DNA from: Microbacterium sp. C5A9
GTDB taxonomy: Bacteria > Actinomycetota > Actinomycetes > Actinomycetales > Microbacteriaceae
Direction: 5' to 3'
NCBI RefSeq assembly: GCF_022627955.1
Contig: NZ_JABXGD010000010.1
Coordinates: 54,361-118,360 of the forward strand
DNA length: 64,000 bases
This document shows, piece by piece, positions 33,589 to 43,380 of the stretch. A model generated the notes under the pieces. That model made no database searches, had not been told where the DNA came from, and saw nothing but the letters and a program-made list of their open reading frames with translations. Position numbers and translations under genes: made by a program. Positions within the stretch are counted from its first letter, which is position 1. Each line of letters begins with the position of its first letter.

Positions 33589-34697
33589 CCGCGCTCGGAA
33601 CACCCGTCCAGGGCGTCACGCTCTACAGCTTCACCCGGGCCTTCCACGGTCGCGAGTACGACCTCGAGCAGCTGATCCGCAAAGTGGCTCACGAGGGCTA
33701 CGGCCCGGGGCTCGAGATCATCGGGTTCTCGAGCTTCCGCGGGTTCCCGCACATCGAGGACTCCTTCGCCGGCTGGTTCCGCGACCTGGTCGAGGAGGTC
33801 GGGCTGGTCACGACCTCGCTCGCCGTGAACGCCGACATCGGCATCCACCGCGACCGCCTGCTCACCCAGGACGAGCTCATCGACTACATGACTCTGCAGA
33901 TCAAGGCGGCGGCGAAGCTCGGCTTCCCGATCGCTCGCGTGCAGATCTCGATCACCCCCGACTCGATGGAGGCGCTGGCGCCGATCGCCGAGGAGCACGG
34001 GGTGACGCTCGCCCTCGAGGTGCACGCCGATCAGTACGCCTCGCACCCGCGAATCCTCGCGCTCCGCGACCGCTACGAGAAGGTCGGGTCGCCGTTCCTC
34101 GGATTCACGATGGACTGGGGTGCGACCGTCTCGGGCTTCGCGCCCTCGCTCATCGAGGCCTACCGCCGGCGCGGGGCGTCGGAGGAACTGCTCGGCAAGG
34201 TCGTCGACCTGTGGGACACCTATTACGAGCAGGGCCCCCCGGCGGACCAGGCGGTGCACGGGCAGCGCTTCGGATCGTTCATCGGACTCGCCGCGCAGAA
34301 CGGCCGACCGGACCTGGGCATCGACTTCGGCATCAACGGCACCGGCCTGTTCGGACCCGCCCGCGTCGACGACTGGCTCGAGATCATGCCCTGGGTGAAG
34401 CACGTGCACGGCAAGTTCTTCGGGATCGACGAGAACGGGGAAGAGCCGTCGGTGCCGGTGCGCGACCTGATCGCCCTGCTCGTCGAGAACGGCTACTCCG
34501 GTGCCGTGTCGAGCGAGTACGAAGGCTGGCACTGGAATCACTGGCAGAGCCCGTTCGAGATCATCGCCGCAGAGCAGGCCGTGCAGCGCTCGGCGGCGAC
34601 GGCCGCCGGCAGTCGCATGATCACCGACGCGGCGGGAGCGCGGCGCGCGCTCGCCGCCCATCTTCCGCACGCTCTCACGAAGGGACTCCGCGCATGA
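33585..34697 (+). CDS. C-glycoside deglycosidase alpha subunit-like TIM barrel (CarB-like)
   Basis: 370 residues. Xylose-isomerase-like barrel starting GVTLYSFTRAFHGREYDLEQLI; predicted metal ligands E145 (LALEVHAD), D177 (FTMDWG), H273/H275 (HVHGKFFGID) and E311 (SSEYEGWHW). The C-terminal 40 residues extend beyond the barrel compared with its paralogues. Overlaps the beta gene upstream and the next barrel gene downstream by 4 nt. Expected to remove the aglycone from 3-keto C-glycosides with its beta partner. Confidence 0.8.
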   Translation: MTALGTPVQGVTLYSFTRAFHGREYDLEQLIRKVAHEGYGPGLEIIGFSSFRGFPHIEDSFAGWFRDLVEEVGLVTTSLAVNADIGIHRDRLLTQDELIDYMTLQIKAAAKLGFPIARVQISITPDSMEALAPIAEEHGVTLALEVHADQYASHPRILALRDRYEKVGSPFLGFTMDWGATVSGFAPSLIEAYRRRGASEELLGKVVDLWDTYYEQGPPADQAVHGQRFGSFIGLAAQNGRPDLGIDFGINGTGLFGPARVDDWLEIMPWVKHVHGKFFGIDENGEEPSVPVRDLIALLVENGYSGAVSSEYEGWHWNHWQSPFEIIAAEQAVQRSAATAAGSRMITDAAGARRALAAHLPHALTKGLRA

Positions 34698-35719
34698 CCG
34701 ACGGCATCGCCGGTACCGGCATCAAGCTGGGCATCACGCTCTACTCGCTCACCTCCGAGTTCGCCGCGGGCCTCTACACGCCCGAGACGCTCATCAAGGC
34801 GGCGGCGGACCACGGTCTGGGCCCGGGGATCGAGTTCAACATCGCTCAGATGCTGCGCACCTACCCCGACGTCGACGACGACTTCGTGAGGCTCTGGCGC
34901 GACAGCATGGACCGCTACGGACTCGAGCCGAGCGCTATCGGCACGAACCTCGACATGGGTCGTCGCAAGGACCGCGACATGACCCCGGACGAGGAGCACG
35001 ACTTCCTCGCTCGGCAGCTCAAGACCGCGCACACGCTCGGCTTCAAGAAGGTCGTCATCCGTTCGCACGGCAAGGAGCTGCTGCGCAGTCTGCTGCCCCT
35101 CGCGGAGAAGTACGACCAGAAGCTCGGGTACGAGATCCACGCACCGTCGGGGCCGAACAACCCGCAGGTGCTGCAGATGCGCGAGATGTACGAGGAGCTG
35201 CAGTCCGACCGCCTGGGCTTCACCGCCGATTTCTCGTCGACCATGCACTCGCTCTCGCCGACCCTGCTGCGCACCATGCGGCAGATGGGCATGCCCGAGG
35301 AGTACTTCACGGTCATGGACGAGATCTGGCACGAGCCGACGCCCATGCACGTGCGCAACCAGAAGTTCGAGGACTTCCTGACATCGGAGAACTTCGACTT
35401 CGCCCGCCTCGGACCCTTCACCCGCCTGGCGTTCAACATGCACGGGCTGGTGCCGCCGGAGGAGTGGCTCGACATCATGCCGCAGATCTTCCACGTGCAC
35501 GCGAAGTTCTACGACATCGGCCCGGACGGCGAGGAGCCGGCCATGGACATCCCGCGCATCGTGCGCCAGTTCGTCGAGGGCGGATACCAGGGCTACCTCT
35601 CGAGCGAGTGGGAAGGGCACGCCTTCTCGGACCTCGGTGAGAGCGACCCCATCGACCTCGTCAAGAAGCAGCACGACCTCATGCGTCGTGCGATCGAAGA
35701 GACCGCCGTCGCGGTCTGA
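34694..35719 (+). CDS. C-glycoside deglycosidase alpha subunit-like TIM barrel, paralogue of the fusion at 24854
   Basis: 341 residues. Ligands E147 (YEIHAPSG), D179 (TADFSS), H267/H269 (HVHAKFYDIG) and E305 (SSEWEGHAF); NLDMGRRKDRDMTPDEE (85-101) is shared almost exactly with the C-terminal half of the fusion protein at 24854-26332. Its beta partner is most likely the next gene (35733). The order barrel-then-beta is the reverse of the fusion protein and of the 33178/33585 pair. Confidence 0.8.
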   Translation: MTDGIAGTGIKLGITLYSLTSEFAAGLYTPETLIKAAADHGLGPGIEFNIAQMLRTYPDVDDDFVRLWRDSMDRYGLEPSAIGTNLDMGRRKDRDMTPDEEHDFLARQLKTAHTLGFKKVVIRSHGKELLRSLLPLAEKYDQKLGYEIHAPSGPNNPQVLQMREMYEELQSDRLGFTADFSSTMHSLSPTLLRTMRQMGMPEEYFTVMDEIWHEPTPMHVRNQKFEDFLTSENFDFARLGPFTRLAFNMHGLVPPEEWLDIMPQIFHVHAKFYDIGPDGEEPAMDIPRIVRQFVEGGYQGYLSSEWEGHAFSDLGESDPIDLVKKQHDLMRRAIEETAVAV

Positions 35720-35732
35720 ATCGGAGTCACTC

Positions 35733-36149
35733 ATGGCCACTCACAACTCCCTGTTCTCCGAGAAGGACGTCCGTCGCACCGACACCGGCATCGCCGTCTC
35801 GGTGCAGCTGCCCTGGTACCGCAGCCTCTGGCTGTCCGCCGTCGACGGCGTCGCCGCCACGGTGAACGGCGTCGCGATCCCGACCGAGTCTCTGCGGTTC
35901 GAGCTCGAGGGGCGCACCTATCGTGTCGACGAGCTGCCCGAGCAGCACGAGACGCTGTGGTTCGTCGCCGAGCGCCCCGAGGTCCTCATCGACCTCGACC
36001 CGGTGCCGCAGGCCGGTGACGCGCTCACCGTCGAGGTCGTCCTGACCATGCGTCTGCTCTACATGCAGATCATGCCGGGAGTCGACGGCGGCCCGGGTCG
36101 CTACGTCACCAACCGCGTTCCGGTGCAGCGCGAGGTCGTGCTCGCATGA
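35733..36149 (+). CDS. C-glycoside deglycosidase beta subunit-like protein (DUF6379, CarC-like)
   Basis: 138 residues. VQLPWYRSLWLSAVDG, LRFELEGRTYRVDELPEQ and LLYMQIMPGVDGGPGRYV align with the beta domain of the fusion at 24854 (same PWYRSLWLS and GGPGRYV segments). 13 nt after the barrel gene; the dehydrogenase gene overlaps its stop by 4 nt, so it is part of one long operon. Confidence 0.82.
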   Translation: MATHNSLFSEKDVRRTDTGIAVSVQLPWYRSLWLSAVDGVAATVNGVAIPTESLRFELEGRTYRVDELPEQHETLWFVAERPEVLIDLDPVPQAGDALTVEVVLTMRLLYMQIMPGVDGGPGRYVTNRVPVQREVVLA

Positions 36150-37354
36150 GTCCGGTCCCGGCTCAGGGCCGGCCACTGCGCGTGGCGATGATCGGCCACG
36201 GCTTCATGGGTGCCGCGCACTCGGTGGGGTGGCGTCAGGCGCCGCGGGTCTTCGAACTGCCGGAGGGCGTCGAGATGGCGGTCCTCGTGGGGCGCAACCC
36301 CGACGCCGTGCGCGAGGCCGCGGAGCACTGGGGATGGGCCGAGACGTCGACGGACTGGCGTGAGGTCATCGCCCGGCCCGACATCGACATCGTCGACATC
36401 GTGACCCCGGGCGACTCGCATGCCGAGATCGCCGTCGCCGCGCTCGAGGCCGGCAAGCACGTGCTGTGCGAGAAGCCGCTCGCCAACACGGTCGAGGAAG
36501 CCGAGGCCATGGCGGATGCCGCAGGGCGCGCCGCTGAGCGTGGTGTGCTGTCGATGGTCGGCTTCACGTACCGCCGCGTCCCCGCCGCGACGTTCCTGCG
36601 CGACCTCATCGCCGAGGGGGTCATCGGGCGGGTGCAGCAGGTGCGCGCCGCCTATCGGCAGGACTGGCTCGTCGACCCGCAGACACCGCTCGCGTGGCGC
36701 CTGCAGAAGGAGCATGCGGGGTCGGGAGCGCTGGGTGACATCGGCGCTCACATCATCGATCTCACGCAGTTCGTGACGGGCCAGACGGTGGAGGCCGTGA
36801 CCGGCACCACCGAGACGATCGTGCCCCGACGCCCGCTGAGCGCAGGTGGGACCGGCCTGTCGGCGACCGCGGGTGCGGGCTACGGCGATGTCACGGTCGA
36901 CGACCTCGCGCTGTTCACCGGCCGGCTCTCGGGGGGAGCGTTGGCGTCGTTCGAGGCCACGCGCTTCGCGACCGGCCGCAAGAACGCCCTCACGCTCGAG
37001 GTCTCGGGCGACAGGGGCGCTCTCGTCTTCGACCTGGAAGACCTCAACAGCCTGCACCTCTACGACCGCTCGGCGCCGGGTGATCGCCAGGGCTTCACGA
37101 AGATCCTCGTCACGGAGGCCGCACACCCCTACGTCGCGGCGTGGTGGCCCGCCGGTCACATGCTCGGCTACGAACACGGGTTCACCCACCAGGTCGTCGA
37201 TCTGGTGCGCGCGATCCACGACGGGACCCCTCCGCATCCGAGTTTCGCCGAGGGACTCGGGGTCCAGCGCGTCCTCGACGCGGTCGAGCGCAGCGCGGCC
37301 GAGGACTCCGCCTGGGTGCGTGTGCGCGCCGAGGCCCCGGCCGGCATCCGCTGA
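36146..37354 (+). CDS. Gfo/Idh/MocA family dehydrogenase
   Basis: 402 residues. Rossmann opening [19 protein letters not shown], then [15 protein letters not shown] and [18 protein letters not shown] (Lys-Pro of the family active site, about 104-121), and [13 protein letters not shown] (Asp-x3-His catalytic region). Family members oxidise or reduce sugar hydroxyls using NAD(P), including 3-keto sugars in ThuB-like systems. Here it could reduce the released 3-keto sugar or make it. Coupled to the beta-subunit gene upstream. Confidence 0.88.
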   Translation: MSPVPAQGRPLRVAMIGHGFMGAAHSVGWRQAPRVFELPEGVEMAVLVGRNPDAVREAAEHWGWAETSTDWREVIARPDIDIVDIVTPGDSHAEIAVAALEAGKHVLCEKPLANTVEEAEAMADAAGRAAERGVLSMVGFTYRRVPAATFLRDLIAEGVIGRVQQVRAAYRQDWLVDPQTPLAWRLQKEHAGSGALGDIGAHIIDLTQFVTGQTVEAVTGTTETIVPRRPLSAGGTGLSATAGAGYGDVTVDDLALFTGRLSGGALASFEATRFATGRKNALTLEVSGDRGALVFDLEDLNSLHLYDRSAPGDRQGFTKILVTEAAHPYVAAWWPAGHMLGYEHGFTHQVVDLVRAIHDGTPPHPSFAEGLGVQRVLDAVERSAAEDSAWVRVRAEAPAGIR

Positions 37355-37422
37355 GCCGCACCCGACGCCGGCCGCACCCGACACCAACCGCACCCGCCAT
37401 CCGTTCTACGAAGGAGTCGTTC

Positions 37423-38439
37423 ATGGCACGCCCGATCACGTTGTTCACCGGTCAGTGGGCCGACCTGCCGTTCGAGGAGGTGGCTCGCCTGGCAGGGGAA
37501 TGGGGCTACGACGGCCTCGAGATCGCCTGTTGGGGAGACCACATCGACGTGTCCCGATGGGACGACGACGCCTACGTGCAGAGCCGTCGCGACATCCTGG
37601 AGCGCCACGGACTGCAGGTGTGGGCGATCTCGAACCACCTCACGGGGCAGGCGGTGTGCGACGACCCGATCGACGCGCGGCACCGCGACATCCTGTCGGA
37701 TCGGGTGTGGGGCGACGGTGACCCCGAGGGCGTGCGTCAGCGAGCGGCGGAGGATCTGAAGGACACGGCGCGGTTCGCCGCGAAGCTCGGCGTCACCACG
37801 GTCAACGGGTTCACGGGCTCGAGCATCTGGAAGGCCGTGGCGATGTTCCCGCCGGCCTCCGACGAGTTCATCGCGGCCGGATATCGGGACTTCGCCGATC
37901 GGTGGAATCCCATCCTCGACGTGTTCGAGGAGGTCGGGGTGCGGTTCGCTCTCGAGGTGCACCCGTCCGAGATCGCCTACGACTATTGGACGGCGAAGGC
38001 CACGCTCGACGCGATCGGACATCGCCGCAGCTTCGGGTTCAACTTCGATCCGTCGCACTTCGTCTGGCAGCAGCTGGATTCGGTGGCGTTCGTGCTCGAC
38101 TTCGCCGAGCACATCTTCCACGTGCATGTGAAGGAGTCGATCACGAACCTCGACGGCCGCAACGGGGTGCTCGGATCGCACCTGCCGTGGGGCAACCCGC
38201 GCCGCGGCTGGACGTTCGTGTCGACCGGTCACGGTGCCGTGAAATGGGAGCCGCTGTTCCGGGCCCTGAACGCGATCGGCTACACCGGTCCGACGAGCGT
38301 CGAATGGGAAGACGCCGGCATGGACCGCCTGCACGGCGCTCCGGAGGCGCTCGCGTTCGTGCGGAAGCTGGCGGCGATCACTCCGCCGGACACCGTCTTC
38401 GACGCGGCCTTCTCCACGAAGGTCGAGGAGGGCGCCTGA
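37423..38439 (+). CDS. Sugar phosphate isomerase/epimerase-type TIM barrel
   Basis: 338 residues, ATG with AAGGAG upstream. Starts [33 protein letters not shown]; metal ligands Glu in ALEVHPSE, Asp in GFNFDPSHF, His in FHVHVKES and Glu in [12 protein letters not shown]. This subgroup (with WGDH...SNHLTGQ and DPSHFVWQ) is usually found beside Gfo/Idh and ThuA-domain genes in 3-keto-glycoside pathways, as here. Likely an isomerase or lyase of a keto sugar; exact reaction unknown. Confidence 0.82.
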   Translation: MARPITLFTGQWADLPFEEVARLAGEWGYDGLEIACWGDHIDVSRWDDDAYVQSRRDILERHGLQVWAISNHLTGQAVCDDPIDARHRDILSDRVWGDGDPEGVRQRAAEDLKDTARFAAKLGVTTVNGFTGSSIWKAVAMFPPASDEFIAAGYRDFADRWNPILDVFEEVGVRFALEVHPSEIAYDYWTAKATLDAIGHRRSFGFNFDPSHFVWQQLDSVAFVLDFAEHIFHVHVKESITNLDGRNGVLGSHLPWGNPRRGWTFVSTGHGAVKWEPLFRALNAIGYTGPTSVEWEDAGMDRLHGAPEALAFVRKLAAITPPDTVFDAAFSTKVEEGA

Positions 38440-39308
38440 TGCCCGATGTCCTCGACGTGCTCATCCTCTCGGGGCACATGACCATCGAGCACGACAACGA
38501 GCACCGCAGCTTCCGCGCCCACAACCAGTGGCTCACCACGCTTCTCGAGGACACAGGGCGCTTCCGCGTGCGCGTGATCGAGGATCCGCGCGGCCTCGGT
38601 GCCGAGATCATCGACCGGTATGACGTGATCATCGTCGTCTTCGAGGGCCGTGACGGCTACCACGACAGAGCTGTCGGGTTCGGGCCCGAGACGGATGCCG
38701 CGCTGCTGCGGTTCGTGCACGACCACGGCAAGGGGATCGTGTGGTTCCACGGGTCCGCCGCGCAGGAGGACGACTGGGGCTACCCGGAGGAGTACAACGT
38801 CATGCGCGGGGCGAAGCTCAGCGTGCCCACCGGCATCCGTCCCCGCCCCTGGGGGGAGGCGCTGCTGCGCACGACGGAGCCGCGCCACCCGATCACCGAG
38901 GGGATCAACGGGACGTGGACCGTGACGGGCGACGACATCCTCGTCGGGGTCGAGCTCTACGACGGCGCGCAGGTGCTGCTGACGACGTTCGACGACCTCG
39001 AAGCGTACGAGAAGGCCCCGATGTGGCCGATGTCCCACTACCCGGTGGCGATCCCGCCCGAGGGCATCGCGGCATTGCCCGGCATGAACACCGATCAGCC
39101 GATCGCCTGGATCAACGAGTACGGCTCCGGGCGCAGCTTCACGATCACGATCGGGCACGACATCGACACGTTCCGGCGCATCGAGTTCATCCGGATGTTC
39201 CCCCGCGGCGTCGAATGGGCGGCAACGGGCGAGGTCGGTCTCGAGGGCCCGGATCGCCGCGGCGCCCGTCGCTTCCTGCCGTGGCCGTACTACAACCGCG
39301 AGGGGTGA
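38439..39308 (+). CDS. ThuA-like (glutamine amidotransferase-fold) protein
   Basis: 289 residues, overlaps the previous stop by one base. VLDVLILSGHMTIEHDNEHRSF, DVIIVVFEGRDGYH, GIVWFHGSAAQEDDWG and FTITIGHDIDTFRRIEF match the ThuA domain (PF06283). ThuA with the dehydrogenase ThuB converts trehalose and other disaccharides through 3-keto forms in rhizobia; its exact chemistry is still unclear. Last gene of this rightward operon. Confidence 0.8.
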   Translation: MPDVLDVLILSGHMTIEHDNEHRSFRAHNQWLTTLLEDTGRFRVRVIEDPRGLGAEIIDRYDVIIVVFEGRDGYHDRAVGFGPETDAALLRFVHDHGKGIVWFHGSAAQEDDWGYPEEYNVMRGAKLSVPTGIRPRPWGEALLRTTEPRHPITEGINGTWTVTGDDILVGVELYDGAQVLLTTFDDLEAYEKAPMWPMSHYPVAIPPEGIAALPGMNTDQPIAWINEYGSGRSFTITIGHDIDTFRRIEFIRMFPRGVEWAATGEVGLEGPDRRGARRFLPWPYYNREG

Positions 39309-39321
39309 CGACGCTCCCTGC

Positions 39322-40335
39322 TCAGGCCCGGACGGATGCGGCGCCGGTCGCCACGGCGGTGCGCGCCATCGCGAGGTGCGCTCGCGTCATCTCGCTCGCA
39401 TCGTCGTCGAGCCATTCCAGTCCGCCCCACTCGCTGGTGAAGGTGCCGTCGACGTCGTGACCGGCGAGGGCGGAGAGCTCGGCCGCCACCGCCTCGATGG
39501 GGGCGGTCACCCGACCGTCGGTGTCTTCGAGGTCCCAGAACTTGAGGTGGACGGCACCGACGAGGGGAAGGACGTCGCGCAGTTCGACAGCGTCCGAACG
39601 CCCGAAGCGCACCAGCATGTCCATGTAGAGCGTGTGCACCGAGTCGGGCACCCCGCCCGTGCGGAGGAGCGTCATCACGGCGTCATGCGTCGACGGATCG
39701 CGCCACTCGTCTGTCAGTCGCGCGAGCAGAGCGGCGGGGATGCCGCCGGCTTCCAGCCGGTCGAGATACGTCGGCGGCAGAGCCGGCATGAGCATGCTGA
39801 TGTCGATCAGGACCCGCACATGCGGGTCGTCGAGCGCGGCGATGGCGTCGTAGTCTGCGGGCTGTGCGGCCGGCGTCTGGCGACCCTGCGCCTCTTCGAA
39901 CAGCACCAGGTCAAGGTCGTGCAGATGCGGGAGCAGGCGCGTCAGGAGCGCGGTTCCGGCCTGACCGATCGGCAGGCGCACACCGCGCGCGCCCAGCCGA
40001 TGCGCCGCGCGCAACTGCGGCAGGAGGAACGTGAGCCGTTCCGCGTCGCTCCGCCGCCGGGCGGGGAGAGCCCACTCGTCGATGCTCGCGCCGACGATGC
40101 TCACCCGGCCGCCCACGGCCGCGAGATCGTCTCGCAGGGCCTCGGCTTCGGCATCCGTCGGGTCGGGGTACGAACGCCAGAGCTGGCCGAGCTCGACCTC
40201 GATGACCGAGGCGATGCCGTCGGACACGATGCTCGTGGCGATGTCGGGAGCAGGGCGCCCGGCCCGCACGATCTCGGAGGACCAGTTGAAGGCGCTCGCC
40301 GCGAGGGGCCAGTGGGCGGGGGTGTCTGTCGTCAT
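39322..40335 (-). CDS. Divergent deglycosidase alpha subunit-like TIM barrel
   Basis: 337 residues, start ATG at 40335 with GGGAG upstream. Barrel with predicted ligands Glu in LVLFEEAQGRQ (147/148), D178 (VLIDIS), H263 (VHLKFWDLED) and E302 (FTSEWGG), so the metal site seems intact although overall sequence is far from the other barrels here. Its presumed beta partner is encoded 13 nt upstream (40349-40798). On the opposite strand to the main operon and convergent with it. Confidence 0.72.
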   Translation of the reverse strand: MTTDTPAHWPLAASAFNWSSEIVRAGRPAPDIATSIVSDGIASVIEVELGQLWRSYPDPTDAEAEALRDDLAAVGGRVSIVGASIDEWALPARRRSDAERLTFLLPQLRAAHRLGARGVRLPIGQAGTALLTRLLPHLHDLDLVLFEEAQGRQTPAAQPADYDAIAALDDPHVRVLIDISMLMPALPPTYLDRLEAGGIPAALLARLTDEWRDPSTHDAVMTLLRTGGVPDSVHTLYMDMLVRFGRSDAVELRDVLPLVGAVHLKFWDLEDTDGRVTAPIEAVAAELSALAGHDVDGTFTSEWGGLEWLDDDASEMTRAHLAMARTAVATGAASVRA

Positions 40336-40348
40336 GTCGTGCTCCCGG

Positions 40349-40798
40349 TCAGGCGACGTCGCGCGCGAGGTCGAGCGTCGCGCCCTGGCCGGCGACGAGC
40401 TCGCGTTCGACGAGGAACGGCAGGCTCAGCGGCGCATCCCCGCCGGTCTGCAAGTAGGGGATGGCGAGCCGGAAGCTCAGCTGCACGCGATGAACGCCGC
40501 CACTCAGGGGGTGAGCGAATCGCAGCACCAGCCGATCCTGCACGAACCACCAGCCCGACTCGTGGCCGAGCTGGGCGACGGAGATCAGTCGGTCGCCGAG
40601 GACCACCGACGGCGACGGCATCCGGCGTTCGTCGATGCGCACCTCGAGGGCGCTCACGGACGCGAGCGGCAGCGAGCGGATCCAGGGGAGCGATACGCGG
40701 AGCACGGTGCTCCCGTGACCGTCGTCGTCCGGGGCATCCGTCCGCAGGGCGTCCGTCGCCAGTGCCTCAAGCACGACCGGCCCTGCCTCGCCGTGCAC
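40349..40798 (-). CDS. Divergent deglycosidase beta subunit-like protein (DUF6379)
   Basis: 149 residues from a GTG at 40798 with GAGGCGGGG upstream. Family landmarks LRVSLPWIRSLPLASVSAL, a Gly-Trp-Trp segment and LSFRLAIPYLQTGGDAP are shared with the other beta proteins of the island. N-terminal 25 residues are unusual. Co-transcribed with the barrel gene at 39322; a palindrome at 40883-40909 lies upstream. Confidence 0.72.
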   Translation of the reverse strand: MHGEAGPVVLEALATDALRTDAPDDDGHGSTVLRVSLPWIRSLPLASVSALEVRIDERRMPSPSVVLGDRLISVAQLGHESGWWFVQDRLVLRFAHPLSGGVHRVQLSFRLAIPYLQTGGDAPLSLPFLVERELVAGQGATLDLARDVA

Positions 40799-40882
40799 GA
40801 CCGTCCCCGCCTCGCCACGCGCGATCGCGGGCCCGGGGTCGTGTGTCCTGCATCATCTTCGACGCCTCTCGTTCGACTTCAG

Positions 40883-40909
40883 ATCAGAACATACATGCTT
40901 ATGTCTGAT
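40883..40909. promoter_or_regulatory. 27-bp imperfect palindrome upstream of the minus-strand deglycosidase pair
   Basis: ATCAGA (40883-40888) and TCTGAT (40904-40909) flank ACATA-CATGC-TTATG, giving a long imperfect dyad in AT-rich sequence. It lies between the beta-subunit gene and the ROK gene, both on the minus strand, 85 bp upstream of the former. Candidate operator of the ROK or LysR regulator. Confidence 0.45.
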
Positions 40910-40936
40910 TTGTGAAGAAGTGGAACGGGTGCGGAG

Positions 40937-42208
40937 TCACTCCGCCGAGCGAATGCGCGCGACCGAGGGGCGACCGTCGGCGAACCACCGGGGGAACGTC
41001 TCGTCGAAGAGCTCCTCCCGCGCGAGCGCCGCGCCGCCTCGAAGCGGCTCTCGTCGGTCGTTGAGCGAGTTCACGATCGACAGATCGCGAGTCGCGAGCG
41101 GGAGCGAGAGCTCGTAGACGCGGTGCCGCACCTCGGCGAGGAACAGCTCGCCTGCGGCGGCCACGGCGCCGCCGATGACGATGATGTTCGGGTTGAACAC
41201 GTTGACGAGCGTGGCGATCGACTCGCCGGCGACCCGCGCCGACCGCCGGATCAGGGAGATGGCGAGAGCATCGCCGCCCTCGGCGGCTCGGGCGATCGCC
41301 TCGGGGGTGATCGCATCGCCGTCGGCCACGCGCTGCGCGAGCATCCCGGTCCCTCCCTCGGCGAGAGCCCGCTCGGCGTCACGCACCAGCGCCCAGCCGC
41401 CGGCCACGGCCTCGAGGCATCCGATCTTGCCGCAGCGGCACAGCTCTTCGGAGTCTCGCACCCGCACGTGTCCGATATCGCCCGCGGCGCCGTTCGCCCC
41501 GCGGTGCACGCGGCCGCGGGAGAGCAGGCCGGCGCCGATGCCCGAGCCGATCTTGCAGTAGATCAGGTCGATGCTGTCGTTCTCGCGGCGTTCGCGCTCG
41601 CTGAAGGCGAGGATGTTGACGTCGTTGTCGACCCAGGTCGGGGCGCCGTACCGGTCTTCGAAGCGGGAGCGGACGTCGAATCCGTTCCAGCCGGGCATGA
41701 TGGGGGGCGCGACGGGGCGGCCGGTCGCGAAGTCCACGGGCCCTGGCACGCCGACGGTGACGGCCCACACGGGCGCGGCGGATTCGGCATCCTGAGCGAG
41801 GAGTCCGTCGACCATCGACATCGCCTCATCGAGAGTCTCCTCCGGGCCTTTCGCGATGTCCCAGGCGCGATGTGATTCGGCCAGGATGTCACCGTCGAGG
41901 TCGGTGAGGCCGACGTGGATGTGCAGCGCCCCGAGTGCGCAGACGATCACGCGCCCCCGTTCGGCGCGGAAGCGCAGGGTGCGCGGGGCTCTGCCCCCGG
42001 ATGACGGGGCGAACTCGGCGTCCTGCAGGAATCCCACCTCGATCGCGTGGTCGATGCGCTGCGCCACCACCCCGCGCCCGAGTCCGGTGACGCGACCGAT
42101 CTCGGGGCGCGTCACGGCGTCACCGGTGCGAACGAGATTGACGATCCGCAGCAGGCTCGTCATCTCATCTGTCTGCGCGCCGAAGCGGAGGGTGGACTCA
42201 CTGGCCAT
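40937..42208 (-). CDS. ROK family transcriptional repressor
   Basis: 423 residues. An N-terminal winged helix (RPEIGRVTGLGRGVVAQRID, about 34-53) is followed by the sugar-kinase-like ROK domain with AVTVGVPGPVD, WVDNDVNILAFSE and the zinc motif CRCGKIGCLEAVAG (C-x-CG-x2-GC-x-E). Such proteins sense a sugar or sugar derivative and repress sugar catabolic genes. Given its place in the middle of the island it probably senses the released keto sugar or glycoside and controls several of the surrounding units. Confidence 0.9.
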   Translation of the reverse strand: MASESTLRFGAQTDEMTSLLRIVNLVRTGDAVTRPEIGRVTGLGRGVVAQRIDHAIEVGFLQDAEFAPSSGGRAPRTLRFRAERGRVIVCALGALHIHVGLTDLDGDILAESHRAWDIAKGPEETLDEAMSMVDGLLAQDAESAAPVWAVTVGVPGPVDFATGRPVAPPIMPGWNGFDVRSRFEDRYGAPTWVDNDVNILAFSERERRENDSIDLIYCKIGSGIGAGLLSRGRVHRGANGAAGDIGHVRVRDSEELCRCGKIGCLEAVAGGWALVRDAERALAEGGTGMLAQRVADGDAITPEAIARAAEGGDALAISLIRRSARVAGESIATLVNVFNPNIIVIGGAVAAAGELFLAEVRHRVYELSLPLATRDLSIVNSLNDRREPLRGGAALAREELFDETFPRWFADGRPSVARIRSAE

Positions 42209-42339
42209 ACCTGATCTTCACACAGGGAAAGACGAATCCCTCGTTCATCGCACGGCCTATTGTCGAGACCGATCTCACTTAAGTAGGCTTTCGGCAAAAG
42301 TGGAGGGGAGCGTCTGCTGCCTTCGAGAGGAGCGCGCTC

Positions 42340-43380
42340 ATGGCGTATCGCGTCGGTGTCCTCGGAGCGGGTCCGGGCGTCTCGGCCCTGCATCTGCCCA
42401 CCCTCGATCGGCTGCCCGACCTCTTCCGTGTCGTGCACATCGCGGACGGCGGGAGTGGGCGGGCCGAGGCGCTGGCCCGGCGTGCCGGGGCGCGATGGTC
42501 GACCGGGACGGCCGAGCTGCTCGCCGATCCCGAGGTCGATGTGGTGGCGATCTGCTCGCCTCCCGAGCGCCATGCCGAGCAGATCCTCGACGCCGTCGCG
42601 GCCGGTGCGCGCACGATCCTGTGCGAGAAGCCCCTCGCGCTCACGCACGACGAGGCGGATGCCGTCGTGGATGCCTGTCGGGATGCGGGGGTGGCTCTCG
42701 TGGTCGGGACGAACCACCTCTTCGATCCGGCGTGGGGCCGGGCGCGGCACCACATCGCGGCCGAGCAGGCGCCCGTGCGCGCGATCTCGATCACGGTCTC
42801 GCTGCCGCCGAACGGGCGATACCACGACGTCGTGACGGAGTCGCTCCCCGGCGCTGTCCCCGCGCGACCCGCCCCCGACTGGCGAGACGCCGGCTTCTCT
42901 GCCGCGGTCGTCAGGCAGTTGGTCCTCGGCCTGGGCGTCCATGACCTCCCCCTGCTGCGCGACCTCGCTCCACGGCTCGACCGTGTCGTGTTCGCGCGTC
43001 CTCTCGCGCCGATCGGGTACTGCATCGGATTCATCGCCGGGGACGTCCTCCTCCGCCTCTCCGCGGTGATGCTGCCGGCGGGAGCCGATGCCCTCTGGAG
43101 ACTCACCGTGGCGACAGGGCGCGACCTCGTCGACGTCGAGTTCCCGCCGGCCTTCGTGCACGACGGCAGCGCGCGGGCCCGCGTGCGCCACGTCGATGGG
43201 CGCGTCTCGGAGTATCCGCCGCTGCCGGACGACGGGTACGTCGCCGAATGGCGGGTGGTCGCCGCGCTGGCCGGCGGAGTGGAGGCGGTGGAGTACGACG
43301 AGATGCTCGCCGATGCGCACTATGCCATCGACCTGGCGGATGCCGCGGCCCTCGCCGTCCGCGAGGGGATGACGCGATGA
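42340..43380 (+). CDS. Gfo/Idh/MocA family dehydrogenase
   Basis: 346 residues. YRVGVLGAGPGVSALHLPTL at the N-terminus, VVAICSPPERHAEQI and ARTILCEKPLALTHDEAD (Lys-Pro motif, about 91-97). The C-terminal substrate domain is less conserved. Divergent from the ROK gene and translationally coupled (ATGA) to the next gene. Probably NAD(P)-dependent sugar oxidoreductase of the island. Confidence 0.85.
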   Translation: MAYRVGVLGAGPGVSALHLPTLDRLPDLFRVVHIADGGSGRAEALARRAGARWSTGTAELLADPEVDVVAICSPPERHAEQILDAVAAGARTILCEKPLALTHDEADAVVDACRDAGVALVVGTNHLFDPAWGRARHHIAAEQAPVRAISITVSLPPNGRYHDVVTESLPGAVPARPAPDWRDAGFSAAVVRQLVLGLGVHDLPLLRDLAPRLDRVVFARPLAPIGYCIGFIAGDVLLRLSAVMLPAGADALWRLTVATGRDLVDVEFPPAFVHDGSARARVRHVDGRVSEYPPLPDDGYVAEWRVVAALAGGVEAVEYDEMLADAHYAIDLADAAALAVREGMTR

